Shown here: piece after piece, positions 35,650 to 45,488 of the stretch
Position numbering within the stretch: position 1 is the first letter of the stretch
How the letters are laid out: every line of letters starts with the position of its first letter
Assembly: GCF_010435915.1 (NCBI RefSeq)
Contig: NZ_JAAFZH010000003.1
Location: 434,001 to 498,000, forward strand
Source: Spirosoma terrae
GTDB taxonomy: Bacteria > Bacteroidota > Bacteroidia > Cytophagales > Spirosomataceae
DNA: 64,000 nucleotides
Direction: 5' to 3'
Program-made: the position numbers and the translations under genes
The notes under the pieces: model-generated
The model's database searches: none
Told to the model about the DNA's origin: nothing
What the model saw: the letters and a program-made list of their open reading frames with translations, nothing else

Positions 35650-36333
35650 GATTGAGAAATTATAGGCTCTTATGCCAACTAAATAACGATGTAGACTCCA
35701 AAAATAACGTATCGTCCTTTTGGGAGTCTACTTCTTACTCCCTAAATCGTATCTAACGGGCCTATGAACGACGGATATATAGGTGGTAGCAGAATTTATA
35801 CTTAATCGATTTTTGATAGCTCCAATTTCTGACACCTTATGAGTATTTCTCGTTGATTTACTTAAAGGTAAATATAACTTTTTTGAGGTAGCGTAGAGAA
35901 ATGGTAGTAGCTCTGGGCAAAGTATAGCAACGAGTCAAATACGCTATTCCAAGACTATTTTAATAAATATCGAAAAAATTTTAACATTTTTTTTCTGAAT
36001 GCAAACGTTTGCGGCAACGTTTGCATTCGGTTTTTATGATTTTTTTAGTATAAAAATTGTGTTATTTCTATATTTATCTAAGCTATTCCTATTTTTTTGA
36101 TGAGTAGATGACCTGTAGGGGGTATGTTTTAATAGCAAGGAGACGGCCACCTAAGGACATATTTTGAATTTTTTCAATAAGTAATACCATACTAGTTCAT
36201 CGAGTGTGCTCGCCATGACACGTACTGAATGCTCTATAGTACTATTACTTAAGTAGGTTTTGTCCTGATTGGTACGCCGTTGACCTGTTCCCTACTGTTT
36301 TCCAACCGCTTTATTATAATCGTTTATCATCCT
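35650..36333. other. AT-rich regulatory region upstream of susC-like gene
   Basis: About 680 bp without a gene, strongly AT-rich between 35930 and 36110. It holds the palindrome at 35997-36028 (separate entry). Possible -7 words such as TATATTTA are present but none has a well-spaced TTTG, so I do not call a promoter. A SusC-type gene with such a long leader is often regulated by a LacI or sigma/anti-sigma system; no such regulator gene is visible nearby. Confidence 0.5.
35997..36028. promoter_or_regulatory. Palindromic operator candidate (LacI-like)
   Basis: GAATGCAAACGTT (35997-36009) and AACGTTTGCATTC (36016-36028) are perfect inverted repeats around TGCGGC. Within it GCAAACGTTTGC (36001-36012) is itself a 12-bp perfect palindrome centred on CG, resembling the TGnAAnCGnTTnCA pattern of LacI-family operators. 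It is followed by T-rich sequence, so a terminator role is also possible. Confidence 0.5.
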
Positions 36334-39300
36334 ATGAAAAAAACAAATTTCTACTTACTCTTTAGGCTAAGTATAATCAGTTTGCTCCTATGGCGCATGG
36401 CTTCTGGAGGAACTGCTTTTGCTATTATGGCTGACCAACTGGTGTCCGGGAAAATAACAGACGATAAAGGCGAGGCTCTGCCTGGCGTTAGCGTTGTTTT
36501 AAAAGGAACGACACGCGGCACCACGACCGACGCTACGGGGCAGTTCAAAATCAATGTGCCAAACGGTAACGCGGTCCTGATTGTCAGCTTTGTCGGCTAC
36601 GTCCGGCAGGAGATCGACGTAAACAACCGCTCGGTGGTCAATGTCCAGTTGCAAAGCGACGACAAAGCACTGGACGAGGTGGTCGTGGTCGGTTATGGTA
36701 CACAGAAAAAAGTGAACCTGACGGGAGCCGTTTCGACGGTCGATTCGAAAGCATTGCAATACCGACCGACTGCTACGTTGGCAAATGCACTTCAAGGCGT
36801 TACACCGGGATTGACAGTTACCCGCCAGAGTGGTCAGCCGGGCGCGGGCGGAGTTCGACTTCAGATTCGGGGGGTTACGTCAGCCAACGGTAACGTTGAT
36901 CCGTTAGTGATGCTTGATGGGGTGAGCGTTCCCATCGAAACCATGAATACGCTGAACCCAAACGATATTGAAAATATCAGCGTGTTGAAGGATGCTGCTG
37001 CCGCAGCTATTTACGGAGCGCAGGCTGCAGGCGGAGTAGTTTTGATCACGACCAAAAAAGGGAAAGCAGGAAAGGTTACGTTCGATTATCTGGCGCAGTA
37101 CGGTACTGACTGGGCCATTAACGTACCGGGCCGGATGAGTTTGCTAGATGAGGCTTTGTTTTCAAACCTGGCCCGCAAAAACTCAGGCAGCGCACCTGAA
37201 TATACTGACGAAGACCTACAACGTATCCGTGATGGTATTCCATACGTAGTGAATCCAGCCGATACAGGTACGTATCTGTATTATAACCAGCAGTCACTGT
37301 CCGACCAGTTGTTACGTAAATATACGTCGATGAAGACCCATAACTTCACGGCACGGGGCGGTTCTGATAAGGTTAATTTTATGTTATCGGCAGGCTACTA
37401 CGATAAGCAGGGTGTTTTTAAAGTGGGTCCTGATAATGCCAAACGCTATAATCTACGCTTAAATCTGGGTGCCCAGCTTACCAAACACTTGAGTCTCGAT
37501 ACTCGACTATCCTACACGCTCGAACGTATTCAGCAGTCATCGGCTGGTGTTGATGGAGAGGGGTTGCTTTATCAGGTCTACCGATTGCGGACAAGAACGC
37601 CGTTCTTTACGCCGGAAGGCCGTTATAATGGAGCTGGTTCGGCAGCAACGGCCTATGGTATCCTGGAATCAGGAGGCTATAACACGTACAACAAACGCCA
37701 GTTTGATGGAGTGGCGAATTTGCAGGCGGCCAATTTCGTGAAAGGCCTAACACTACGTGCCGTGGCCGGGGTCCAATATAGGCCGGCCAATCGGCAAATA
37801 TTCTCGCGCACTGTACCACTATGGGGTAAATCACGGATTTTGAGTTATGCCAACAACCCCAACTTTTATGAGGTTACCAATGAATTAGTACGGAACACAA
37901 ACCTGCAGTTTCTGGCAACCTATGAATGGAAAGTAGGGGAAAAGAACAACTTTACCATTCTGGGCGGTTATCAGTGGGAGGATTATCGGGAAGAAGGCGT
38001 AACAACAAGATCGACGAACCTGGTTAGTAATGATTTGCCAACGTTGAATCTGGGCGACGATAAAACAAAAACGAATAGCGAGTACGTCAGAGCGCGGGCA
38101 TTCCAGTCCGTATTTGGTCGGTTCAACTATAACTATGATGGCAAGTACCTGTTTGAAGCTACGATTCGGCAGGATGAAAGCTCTAAATTGGCACCTGGTT
38201 TACGGACGAAGGTATTCCCATCCGTATCGGCAGGCTGGAATATGCAACGCGAAGAATGGTTTGCCCGCGCATTACCCGTATTTACTGAATTCAAGCTTCG
38301 TGGATCATGGGGTCGTTTAGGTGGTGCCTTGGGAGATAACCTTGGTTACTATGATTATCTAAGCCAACTGAGCCGTGGATCCAACCTGGTGCTGGGCGAT
38401 TCCAGAGCCTCTTATCTCTACCAGAATTCGATTCCGTCGGCAGTATTATCCTGGGAAACGATTGAAACCAGCGATATCGGTATCGACCTCGGGTTTTTCC
38501 AGAACAAACTTCAGTTTACTGGCGATTACTACGTAAAATATAACCGCAACATGCTTACGCCCATGCAGTTGCCAGGTACGATTGGTATTGGTACACCACG
38601 ACAAAACAACGGTGAGTTAAAGTCGTGGGGTTGGGAAACGGAAGTGCGGTATCGTGGTCAGGTCGGTAAAGACTTCACGTTCTCGGTGTCGGCTAACCTG
38701 TCGGACAACAATAATAAACTGTTAAGCTATTCGGGCCGTACGGTGGTGGGAGCCGGAACTAACAATCTGATCGAAGGCTACCCGATTAATACCATTTGGG
38801 GCTATCAGACGGCTGGTTATTTCCAGACCGCTGATGAAGTGAAAAACTGGGCCTTTCAGGATAACCGATCGGGTGCTGGTGACGTGAAATACATCGATCA
38901 GAATGGGGATGGTCGCATTACGGTCGGTAAAGGCTCGGTGGCTGATCATGGCGATCTGTTGTTGCTGGGTACAACCACCCCACGGTATCAGTATGGCTTC
39001 ACGTTGAGTGCACAGTGGAAAGGATTTGATTTTACCGTTTTCCTACAGGGAGTAGGCCAGCGGAATTATCGGGCCAATCAAGAGTCTATTGCCCCATTAC
39101 TTGTTACGTGGAAACAGGCGTTAGCCATTCACAGCGACTACTGGACGCCCGAAAACCCAAATGCATTGTATCCCCGCCCATATGTTGGAGCTACGCATAA
39201 CTACCTGGCGTCGGATAAGTGGACGCTCAATGCCAGCTATATTCGGATGAAAAACATTCAATTCGGTTATACGCTGCCTGCTACGTTGACGCAGAAAGCA

Positions 39301-39462
39301 CGTATCAATCAGGCCCGGCTCTTCTTCTCGGGGCAGGATTTATTCACCATTTCGGGCCTGAAAGCCTTCCAGGGATATTATGATCCTGAGACACGCGATG
39401 GCGTACAGAACGACTATCCGTTTTTTGCTACAGCCTCAATGGGCTTAAATATCTCCTTTTAA
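36334..39462 (+). CDS. SusC/RagA-type TonB-dependent outer-membrane transporter
   Basis: Outer-membrane import channel that works with a SusD lipoprotein and TonB. Start chosen at ATG 36334 (MKKTNFYLLFRLS), which gives a signal peptide; the frame is open 18 codons further up. Of 1042 residues, about 35-110 are a carboxypeptidase-regulatory-like domain (VSGKITDDKGEALPGVSVVL), then the TonB box with VVVVGYGTQKKVNLTGAVS (about 126-144), the plug (ALQGVTPGLTVTRQSGQPG, IRGVTSANGN, SVLKDAAAAAIYGAQAAGGV), and the barrel to the end with terminal F. The SusD gene follows after 35 bp. The substrate cannot be read from sequence; no glycoside hydrolase is adjacent. Confidence 0.96.
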   Translation: MKKTNFYLLFRLSIISLLLWRMASGGTAFAIMADQLVSGKITDDKGEALPGVSVVLKGTTRGTTTDATGQFKINVPNGNAVLIVSFVGYVRQEIDVNNRSVVNVQLQSDDKALDEVVVVGYGTQKKVNLTGAVSTVDSKALQYRPTATLANALQGVTPGLTVTRQSGQPGAGGVRLQIRGVTSANGNVDPLVMLDGVSVPIETMNTLNPNDIENISVLKDAAAAAIYGAQAAGGVVLITTKKGKAGKVTFDYLAQYGTDWAINVPGRMSLLDEALFSNLARKNSGSAPEYTDEDLQRIRDGIPYVVNPADTGTYLYYNQQSLSDQLLRKYTSMKTHNFTARGGSDKVNFMLSAGYYDKQGVFKVGPDNAKRYNLRLNLGAQLTKHLSLDTRLSYTLERIQQSSAGVDGEGLLYQVYRLRTRTPFFTPEGRYNGAGSAATAYGILESGGYNTYNKRQFDGVANLQAANFVKGLTLRAVAGVQYRPANRQIFSRTVPLWGKSRILSYANNPNFYEVTNELVRNTNLQFLATYEWKVGEKNNFTILGGYQWEDYREEGVTTRSTNLVSNDLPTLNLGDDKTKTNSEYVRARAFQSVFGRFNYNYDGKYLFEATIRQDESSKLAPGLRTKVFPSVSAGWNMQREEWFARALPVFTEFKLRGSWGRLGGALGDNLGYYDYLSQLSRGSNLVLGDSRASYLYQNSIPSAVLSWETIETSDIGIDLGFFQNKLQFTGDYYVKYNRNMLTPMQLPGTIGIGTPRQNNGELKSWGWETEVRYRGQVGKDFTFSVSANLSDNNNKLLSYSGRTVVGAGTNNLIEGYPINTIWGYQTAGYFQTADEVKNWAFQDNRSGAGDVKYIDQNGDGRITVGKGSVADHGDLLLLGTTTPRYQYGFTLSAQWKGFDFTVFLQGVGQRNYRANQESIAPLLVTWKQALAIHSDYWTPENPNALYPRPYVGATHNYLASDKWTLNASYIRMKNIQFGYTLPATLTQKARINQARLFFSGQDLFTISGLKAFQGYYDPETRDGVQNDYPFFATASMGLNISF

Positions 39463-39497
39463 TCGATTGTCATTCGAAGAACGAATTCATAACGTCA

Positions 39498-41168
39498 ATG
39501 AATAAACTACTTAAATATACCGCTATTTCATTGGGCATGTTGGTAGGGTTACCAGCTTGTGAAGTGGAAAGGCTTCCCGAAACGGCCATCAGCGACCAGA
39601 CGTACTGGCGCTCGGAAGGCGACCTCAAATTTGCAGCCAATTACCTGTATACGTATCTGCCAACGTTTGGTACACTAACTCCGCAGGGATATAGCACGAC
39701 GTATAACGTTACGTATGCCAGCGAGGATGTTTGGTCGGATGACGCCTTTGGATTAGCATCTAATAGCATCAGTGATGGGTCTCGTCTGGCTCCGGCTACT
39801 GATGCTAACTATACGGCTAATTATCTGCTCATTCGGGCAGCTAACAACCTTATCGAAAAAGCGCCTAGAGCCGCTGCTAATACGGCTCAGTCAATTATCG
39901 ACCGCTACGTAGCCGAGGCTCGTTTTTTTCGGGCTTTTGGTTATTATAATCTGGTTCAGCGCTTTGGCGACGTACCACTCATACTGAAAACCCTGGACGA
40001 AACATCTGCTGAGTTAAACGAACCTGCTAGTCCGCGTGCTGCTATTTTCGATCAGATTTATCAGGATCTGGATTATGCAGCTCAGAAGCTGCCAACCCCA
40101 ACGGCTTTAGGCACAGCCGACTATGGTCGGATTAGTAATACGGCTGCACTGGCGTTTAAGGCGCGGGTTGCCTTGTTTGAAGGAACACGCTCGAAGTACC
40201 ATAACTATGGCGAGCCAACCAAACACCTGAAGGCTGCAGTCGATGCGGCTAAAGCTGTCATTGATAGTAAACAGCATGAACTCTACACCGGGTCATATTT
40301 TGACTTGTGGCAATTGCCAGGCGAGGGCCGCCAAAACCGGGAAAACATTATCGTTCGGCAATACGGTGTCTCGTTAACGGAGCGAGTTGTCACGCACAGC
40401 TATTATCGGGGAACCTTGGAGACTGGAAACATGAACCCAACCAAAAGTCTGGCTGATTCTTATCTCTATAAAGATGGACTCCCGATCAATAAGTCGCCTT
40501 TATACAAAGCGCCCGTTGTATCGACCGACGTTTTTGTGGATCGCGATACGCGCATGAGCGATACGTTCATGAAGAAGGGCGACCCCATGATGACGACGAA
40601 ACCGATCTTTGATATTGCGCCACTGGTTTTCAATAAAACCGGGTTTATGTTCCGCAAAACGTCGAACATTGATGACTGGAACACGCAGGCATCGACCATC
40701 GACCGGCCCATACTACGTTACGCCGAAGTACTTGTTACGTATGCTGAAGCTCTTTATGAATTAAACGGTTCAATCAGTGATGCCGATCTCGATTTAACCG
40801 TGAATCGTCTGCGTCAGCGTGGGGGAGTAGCCAAACTGACCAATGCGTTTGCAACGGCCAATGGCTTACCTATTCGGGACGAAATCCGTCGGGAACGCCG
40901 GGTGGAATTAGCTCAGGAAGGCTTCCGTTACTGGGATTTGATCCGCTGGAAAACCGCCGAAACAGAATTGCCAAAACCTGTTTTGGGTAACTATTTCTTC
41001 AAGTCAGAATTTGGAACAGTAGCTGCCGTTCGACTGACATCGGATAATTACATACTGGTTCAGGAGGCTAGTTTCCGCAAATTCGATCCGGCAAAAGATT
41101 ATCTGTGGCCGCTTCCCATCAACGAAATCGCTCTGAACCCGGCGCTGAAGCAGAACCCCGGCTGGTAA
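39498..41168 (+). CDS. SusD/RagB-type substrate-binding lipoprotein
   Basis: Surface lipoprotein that captures the substrate for the SusC channel just upstream. The 556 residues start with a lipoprotein signal (LLKYTAISLGMLVGLPAC, lipobox LPAC, about 18-21) and then the typical CEVERLPETAISDQTYW. The TPR-like core shows RYVAEARFFRAFGYYNLVQRFGDVPL, of which ARFFRAFGYYNLVQRFGDVP (about 140-159) is the SusD signature, and near the end RRERRVELAQEGFRYWDLIRW, of which EGFRYWDLIRW is conserved. The gene ends in a terminator region. Co-transcribed with the SusC gene. Confidence 0.95.
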   Translation: MNKLLKYTAISLGMLVGLPACEVERLPETAISDQTYWRSEGDLKFAANYLYTYLPTFGTLTPQGYSTTYNVTYASEDVWSDDAFGLASNSISDGSRLAPATDANYTANYLLIRAANNLIEKAPRAAANTAQSIIDRYVAEARFFRAFGYYNLVQRFGDVPLILKTLDETSAELNEPASPRAAIFDQIYQDLDYAAQKLPTPTALGTADYGRISNTAALAFKARVALFEGTRSKYHNYGEPTKHLKAAVDAAKAVIDSKQHELYTGSYFDLWQLPGEGRQNRENIIVRQYGVSLTERVVTHSYYRGTLETGNMNPTKSLADSYLYKDGLPINKSPLYKAPVVSTDVFVDRDTRMSDTFMKKGDPMMTTKPIFDIAPLVFNKTGFMFRKTSNIDDWNTQASTIDRPILRYAEVLVTYAEALYELNGSISDADLDLTVNRLRQRGGVAKLTNAFATANGLPIRDEIRRERRVELAQEGFRYWDLIRWKTAETELPKPVLGNYFFKSEFGTVAAVRLTSDNYILVQEASFRKFDPAKDYLWPLPINEIALNPALKQNPGW

Positions 41169-41176
41169 AAAGGCAA

Positions 41177-41255
41177 AACCCGCTCTCATAAAGGGCGGGT
41201 TGCACGATCATCCTCTAAAAACCCACTCCTACTATATGGGGGTGGGTTTTCTTAT
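41177..41255. terminator. Two stacked terminator hairpins between convergent genes
   Basis: First stem AACCCGC (41177-41183) / GCGGGTT (41195-41201). Second stem AAAACCCAC (41218-41226) / GTGGGTTTT (41242-41250), followed by CTTATTT on the plus strand and preceded by A-rich sequence that gives T-runs on the minus strand. Serves the SusD gene and the convergent efflux operon. Confidence 0.8.
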
Positions 41256-41258
41256 TTA

Positions 41259-44200
41259 TCAAACTACTTCTGCTATTTCGGTACCTGCTTTTATTGCCCG
41301 TTTTTTATGGTAGAAAAGCCGGTAGATGATTGGGAAAACCAACAATGTCAGGACGGTGGCGGTAATAAGACCACCAATCACAACAATCGCCAAGGGCTTC
41401 TGCGTTTCGGAACCGATACCCGTTGAAATGGCAGCGGGGAATAGACCGATAGCGGCCATCAGGGCTGTCATGACTACCGGACGAACGCGCGACTGAACGC
41501 CGTCTCGAATAGCCTCATCCAGCGGCATACGTTCCTGTCGGTTTTTGTTGAAAACAGTAATCAGAATAACCCCATTTTGGACGCATATGCCGAACAAGGC
41601 AATGAACCCAACTCCGGCAGAAATACCGAAATTCATGCCCGTTACGTGTAGAGCCAGAATACCGCCAATCAGCGCAAACGGTACGTTGAGTAATACGAGC
41701 CCGGCATCTTTGGCATTTCCGAACGTAATGAACAGGATGACGAAAATGGCGGCAATACTGATTGGTACCACTTTGCCTAACTGATCGGTAGCCCGAACCT
41801 GATTCTCGAATTCACCAACCCATTCAACCGAATACCCTTTCTCCGTCTGTAATTTTTCGCTTACTCGTCGCTGAGCTTCAGCAATGGTACTGCCAAGGTC
41901 GCGGCCACGTACCGAAAATTTGACACCGATAAACCGCTGATTCAGGTCACGATAAATAAAGGCCGGTCCTGTTACCTGACGGATGGTGGCAATCTCTTTC
42001 AGCGGAATTTTTCCGCCACTCATGGTGGGTACCATCAGTCGCATAATATCATCGTCGCTCTGGCGATATTCGGGTAGGAAACGAACGCGGATATCGAATT
42101 TGCGTTCGCCTTCGTACAGAATGGAGGCCGTTTTGCCACCAATGGCCATTTCGATCACAGCCTGGGCATCGGCGGTCGACACGCCGTATAACGCCATTTT
42201 GTGGTCGTGAAATAAAATGCTCATCTCGGGTTGCCCTACGTTACGGATGATACCTAAATCTTTGATGCCGTCAACGTCTTTCACCGCTTCCATCGCCTGA
42301 TTGGCGTACTTTTCAAGCTCGTACACATCGGGGCCAAAAATCTTGATACCATTACTGGCTTTGTATCCGGCTACGGCCTCCGCTACGTTGTCGATGATCG
42401 GCTGCGAGTAGTTATACAGTACACCGGCATAGTTTCGCAGCTTGGCGTCCATTTCGTCGGTGAGCTGTTCAGTCGTGATCGAACGTGTCCACTCATCTTT
42501 CGGGCGAAGATCGACCTGAAACTGACAGAAATAGAACCCATTAGGATCGGTACCATCGTTCGAACGACCCACCTGCGAAAGCACCTGTTTTACTTCTGGA
42601 AACGATTTTAAATCCTGCCGGATGGTTTTTGACATAGCAACGCTTTCGGGTAGCGACATACTCATGGGCAGCTCGGCCGTAACCCAAAGAGCTCCTTCGT
42701 TTAGTTGGGGCAGGAATTCCGTTCCCAGCATAGTTGACGAAAAGAACGTAGCACCCATGAAACCAATTGCGGCTACTAAACTTAACCGGCGATTCCGATA
42801 ACACCAGCCAAATCCTCGCATAACGATACGTTCAAAGAAATTGACAATGGGGTTGTTCTTTTCCCGTACGTTTTTCTTCAGCAGGATGGAGCACAACACG
42901 GGTACCAGCGTCAGCGTAAACAGCAGAGCGCCCAGCAACGCAAATCCGAGTGTCCAGGCCAGGGGAGAAAACATTTTGCCTTCCACTTTCTGGAACGAGA
43001 AAATAGGCAGCAGCGCTGTAATTATAATCAGCTTGGAGAAGAAAACGGCTTTCCCCAGTTCGCCACCCGTTTTGCGAATGAGTCCCAGTTTGGCCATCCG
43101 ATTATACCGGCTCATGCCGACTCGATGGGCCATATGGTCTAACGTAACAAAAACGCCTTCTACCATTACCACCGCTCCATCGATAATGATCCCGAAATCG
43201 ACGGCTCCCATCGATAACAGATTGGCCGACATCCCCCGCAGCCGCAGACACATAAATGCAAACAGGAGCGCCAGCGGAATAATGATGGACACGATGAAGG
43301 TTGTGCGCCAGTCGGCCATGAACAGGAAGACAATGACCGTTACCAGAACGATTCCTTCCGTGAGATTGTGCAGCACCGTATGCGTACAGAACTCGATCAG
43401 ATTATCGCGGTCGTAGAAGGTGACCATCTTTACGTCTGACGGTAAAATGCGCGTGTTTAGCTCCTCAATTTTGTCTTTTACCCGTGCCAATACTTCGCTG
43501 GGGTTTTCGCCCTTTCGCTGTACAACGATGCCTTCCACTACGTCGTCATTAGCGTCCAGACCCACCTGGCCAACGCGCGGTAGATTCGATTCGGCCACTT
43601 CCGCTACGTTCTTGACCAGAACCGGGTTTCCGCCCATTTCTTCGATAATGATATTCTCAATATCCTGAATGGACGTGAGCAGCCCAACTCCACGCACTAC
43701 GTAAGCCTGACCATTCCGCTCAATCACATCGCCACCAACGTTAATATTGGAACGCGTAACGGCCTGATAGACCTCCAACGGCGTAATATCGTATTTCGTT
43801 AGCTGGGTTGGGTTGACCCGTAGTTCGTACATTTTTTCGCGTCCACCGAAGGCCACTACGTCGGCAACGCCCGGTACGCTACGTAGCTGACGGTCGATTA
43901 CCCAGTTTTGCAGGGTTAGCAATTCCCGGCTGTCGCGATCTTTACTTTCCAGTGTATAGCGGAAAATCTCGCCCGTTGGGCCATAAGGTGGCTGAATTTC
44001 GGGCTCAACGCCTTCGGGAAGTGATACGTTACGCAGGAGGTTATTGACTTGCTGCCGGGCAAAAAAATCATCGACACCATCATCAAAAATGACCTTCAAT
44101 ACCGACAGGCCAAACATGGTGGTTGACCGCACGTTGGTTTTCCGCTGAACGGAGTTCATGGCGACCTCGATAGGTACTGTTACAAACCGTTCGACTTCTT

Positions 44201-44384
44201 CCGCCGACCGGCCGTTCCATTCGGTGACGACAATGATCTGCGTATTGGTAACATCGGGGAAGGCTTCCAGCGGTGTGTTCAGATAACTGTACACACCCGC
44301 TATTACCAGCGCCCCGGTCATGAAAAAGACAAAAAATCGGTTTTTAAGCGAAAAGCCGACTATGTTATTGATGAGTTTGTTCAT
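41259..44384 (-). CDS. CusA/CzcA-type heavy-metal efflux RND pump
   Basis: Inner-membrane proton-driven pump that moves metal ions from periplasm and cytoplasm to the outside. The 1041 residues have the 12-helix RND layout with two large periplasmic loops. Family motifs: NTQIIVVTEWNGRSAEEVER (about 46-65), DFGIIIDGAVVMVEGVF in helix 4 (about 397-413) with the proton-relay Asp, and near the end FALIGGILALHVTGMNFGIS and GRVRPVVMTALMA-like QSRVRPVVMTALMAAIGL. This DFG...D pattern marks the HME class (Cu/Ag or Co/Zn/Cd) rather than drug pumps. The metal is undecided; no Met pair for Cu was checked. Last gene of the efflux operon, 14 bp below the adaptor. Confidence 0.94.
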   Translation of the reverse strand: MNKLINNIVGFSLKNRFFVFFMTGALVIAGVYSYLNTPLEAFPDVTNTQIIVVTEWNGRSAEEVERFVTVPIEVAMNSVQRKTNVRSTTMFGLSVLKVIFDDGVDDFFARQQVNNLLRNVSLPEGVEPEIQPPYGPTGEIFRYTLESKDRDSRELLTLQNWVIDRQLRSVPGVADVVAFGGREKMYELRVNPTQLTKYDITPLEVYQAVTRSNINVGGDVIERNGQAYVVRGVGLLTSIQDIENIIIEEMGGNPVLVKNVAEVAESNLPRVGQVGLDANDDVVEGIVVQRKGENPSEVLARVKDKIEELNTRILPSDVKMVTFYDRDNLIEFCTHTVLHNLTEGIVLVTVIVFLFMADWRTTFIVSIIIPLALLFAFMCLRLRGMSANLLSMGAVDFGIIIDGAVVMVEGVFVTLDHMAHRVGMSRYNRMAKLGLIRKTGGELGKAVFFSKLIIITALLPIFSFQKVEGKMFSPLAWTLGFALLGALLFTLTLVPVLCSILLKKNVREKNNPIVNFFERIVMRGFGWCYRNRRLSLVAAIGFMGATFFSSTMLGTEFLPQLNEGALWVTAELPMSMSLPESVAMSKTIRQDLKSFPEVKQVLSQVGRSNDGTDPNGFYFCQFQVDLRPKDEWTRSITTEQLTDEMDAKLRNYAGVLYNYSQPIIDNVAEAVAGYKASNGIKIFGPDVYELEKYANQAMEAVKDVDGIKDLGIIRNVGQPEMSILFHDHKMALYGVSTADAQAVIEMAIGGKTASILYEGERKFDIRVRFLPEYRQSDDDIMRLMVPTMSGGKIPLKEIATIRQVTGPAFIYRDLNQRFIGVKFSVRGRDLGSTIAEAQRRVSEKLQTEKGYSVEWVGEFENQVRATDQLGKVVPISIAAIFVILFITFGNAKDAGLVLLNVPFALIGGILALHVTGMNFGISAGVGFIALFGICVQNGVILITVFNKNRQERMPLDEAIRDGVQSRVRPVVMTALMAAIGLFPAAISTGIGSETQKPLAIVVIGGLITATVLTLLVFPIIYRLFYHKKRAIKAGTEIAEVV

Positions 44385-44398
44385 AGGTTTCCCTCCGC

Positions 44399-45487
44399 TT
44401 AATTATTCAGCGCATTGTAGACCAGCAGTTGGTCTTTGGAAATGACTTTTTCGCCTGGTTTTACACCCTGATTGATGTAAGCAACGTTACCTAACGATTT
44501 CAGTACGTCGACCTCGCGCGTTTCTATGTCAGAACGCCCTTTATAGACCAGGACGAAGCGTTTTGAGCGGTCGAAAATGATCGAATTAGCTGGAACGGTT
44601 GCCAGTTGCCCACCTGCCGTATACCGTAGCGTAACGGTTGCGTGCATTTCGGGCTTTAGCTTCATGCTTTTGTTATCCAGGCGAATACGTACCGTCATCG
44701 CTTTGGTATTGGGATCAAGAACCGTGTAGATTTTATCGACATGCCCTTTGAACTCCTCGTCGGGATAGCTGAGCGTTTTTATCGACGCTTCCATCCCTTG
44801 TTTGACCCGGCCAATATCGCTTTCATTGACGTTGGCCAGTACCCAGACTTCGCTGATTTGGCCGATGGTGAAGAGATTGTCGGCGTTGTCGGAACGTAGC
44901 TGCATATCGCGGTTCACATTTTTCTCGATCACGTAGCCATCAATAGGCGCTTTAACCGTATAAATGGATGATTTGCCGATGCCGTAAATTCGCGACACTT
45001 CTTTAATTCGATTGACTTCAGCCTGCGCCTGTTCTACTTCTTTCTGAGCCGCAATGACCTCGCGCTGCGAGTTGAGTTTGGTTTCGAACAGATCCTGTGC
45101 AACCCGTAGGTTTTTTTCGGCCAGCAACAGATCGGCATTGGCCTGAATGCTTTGCCGTTCCAGATCGGCCACTTCGCCCGACCGGATCGAAGCCAGTGTT
45201 TGGCCCTTCCGAACGTAATCGCCCAGTTCGACTTTTACTTCTTCCACACTACCGCCCACTAGCGGAAAAACCTTGATAACCCGGTTTTCGTCGGCCACTA
45301 CTTTGCCTACTAGTGTCATTTCGTTACGTACCGGCTGCGCAACAACGCTATCGAGCTTAATACGGCTCAGCATTGTGTCCGACAATCGGAAGGCTTTTTC
45401 CTCTTCTTGTGCGGGTTTCGGTTCGCAGGAGGCAAGCGCCAGAAAGCCTAGTGCCAACAGCGGGATGTGACGTTTATTGATGTTCAT
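44399..45487 (-). CDS. Efflux RND periplasmic adaptor (CusB/CzcB-like) lipoprotein
   Basis: Membrane-fusion protein linking the RND pump to TolC. Start chosen at ATG 45487 (MNINKRHIPLLALGFLALASC), which gives a lipobox LASC; the longer frame to 45514 would run into the TolC gene. The 362 residues show the lipoyl/hairpin half SGEVADLERQSIQANADLLL (coiled coil about 105-165), the beta-barrel YTVKAPIDGYVIEKNV (about 175-190) and the MP-proximal C-terminus. It sits 1 bp below tolC and 14 bp above the pump gene, so the three are one operon. Confidence 0.93.
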   Translation of the reverse strand: MNINKRHIPLLALGFLALASCEPKPAQEEEKAFRLSDTMLSRIKLDSVVAQPVRNEMTLVGKVVADENRVIKVFPLVGGSVEEVKVELGDYVRKGQTLASIRSGEVADLERQSIQANADLLLAEKNLRVAQDLFETKLNSQREVIAAQKEVEQAQAEVNRIKEVSRIYGIGKSSIYTVKAPIDGYVIEKNVNRDMQLRSDNADNLFTIGQISEVWVLANVNESDIGRVKQGMEASIKTLSYPDEEFKGHVDKIYTVLDPNTKAMTVRIRLDNKSMKLKPEMHATVTLRYTAGGQLATVPANSIIFDRSKRFVLVYKGRSDIETREVDVLKSLGNVAYINQGVKPGEKVISKDQLLVYNALNN

Positions 45488-45488
45488 G

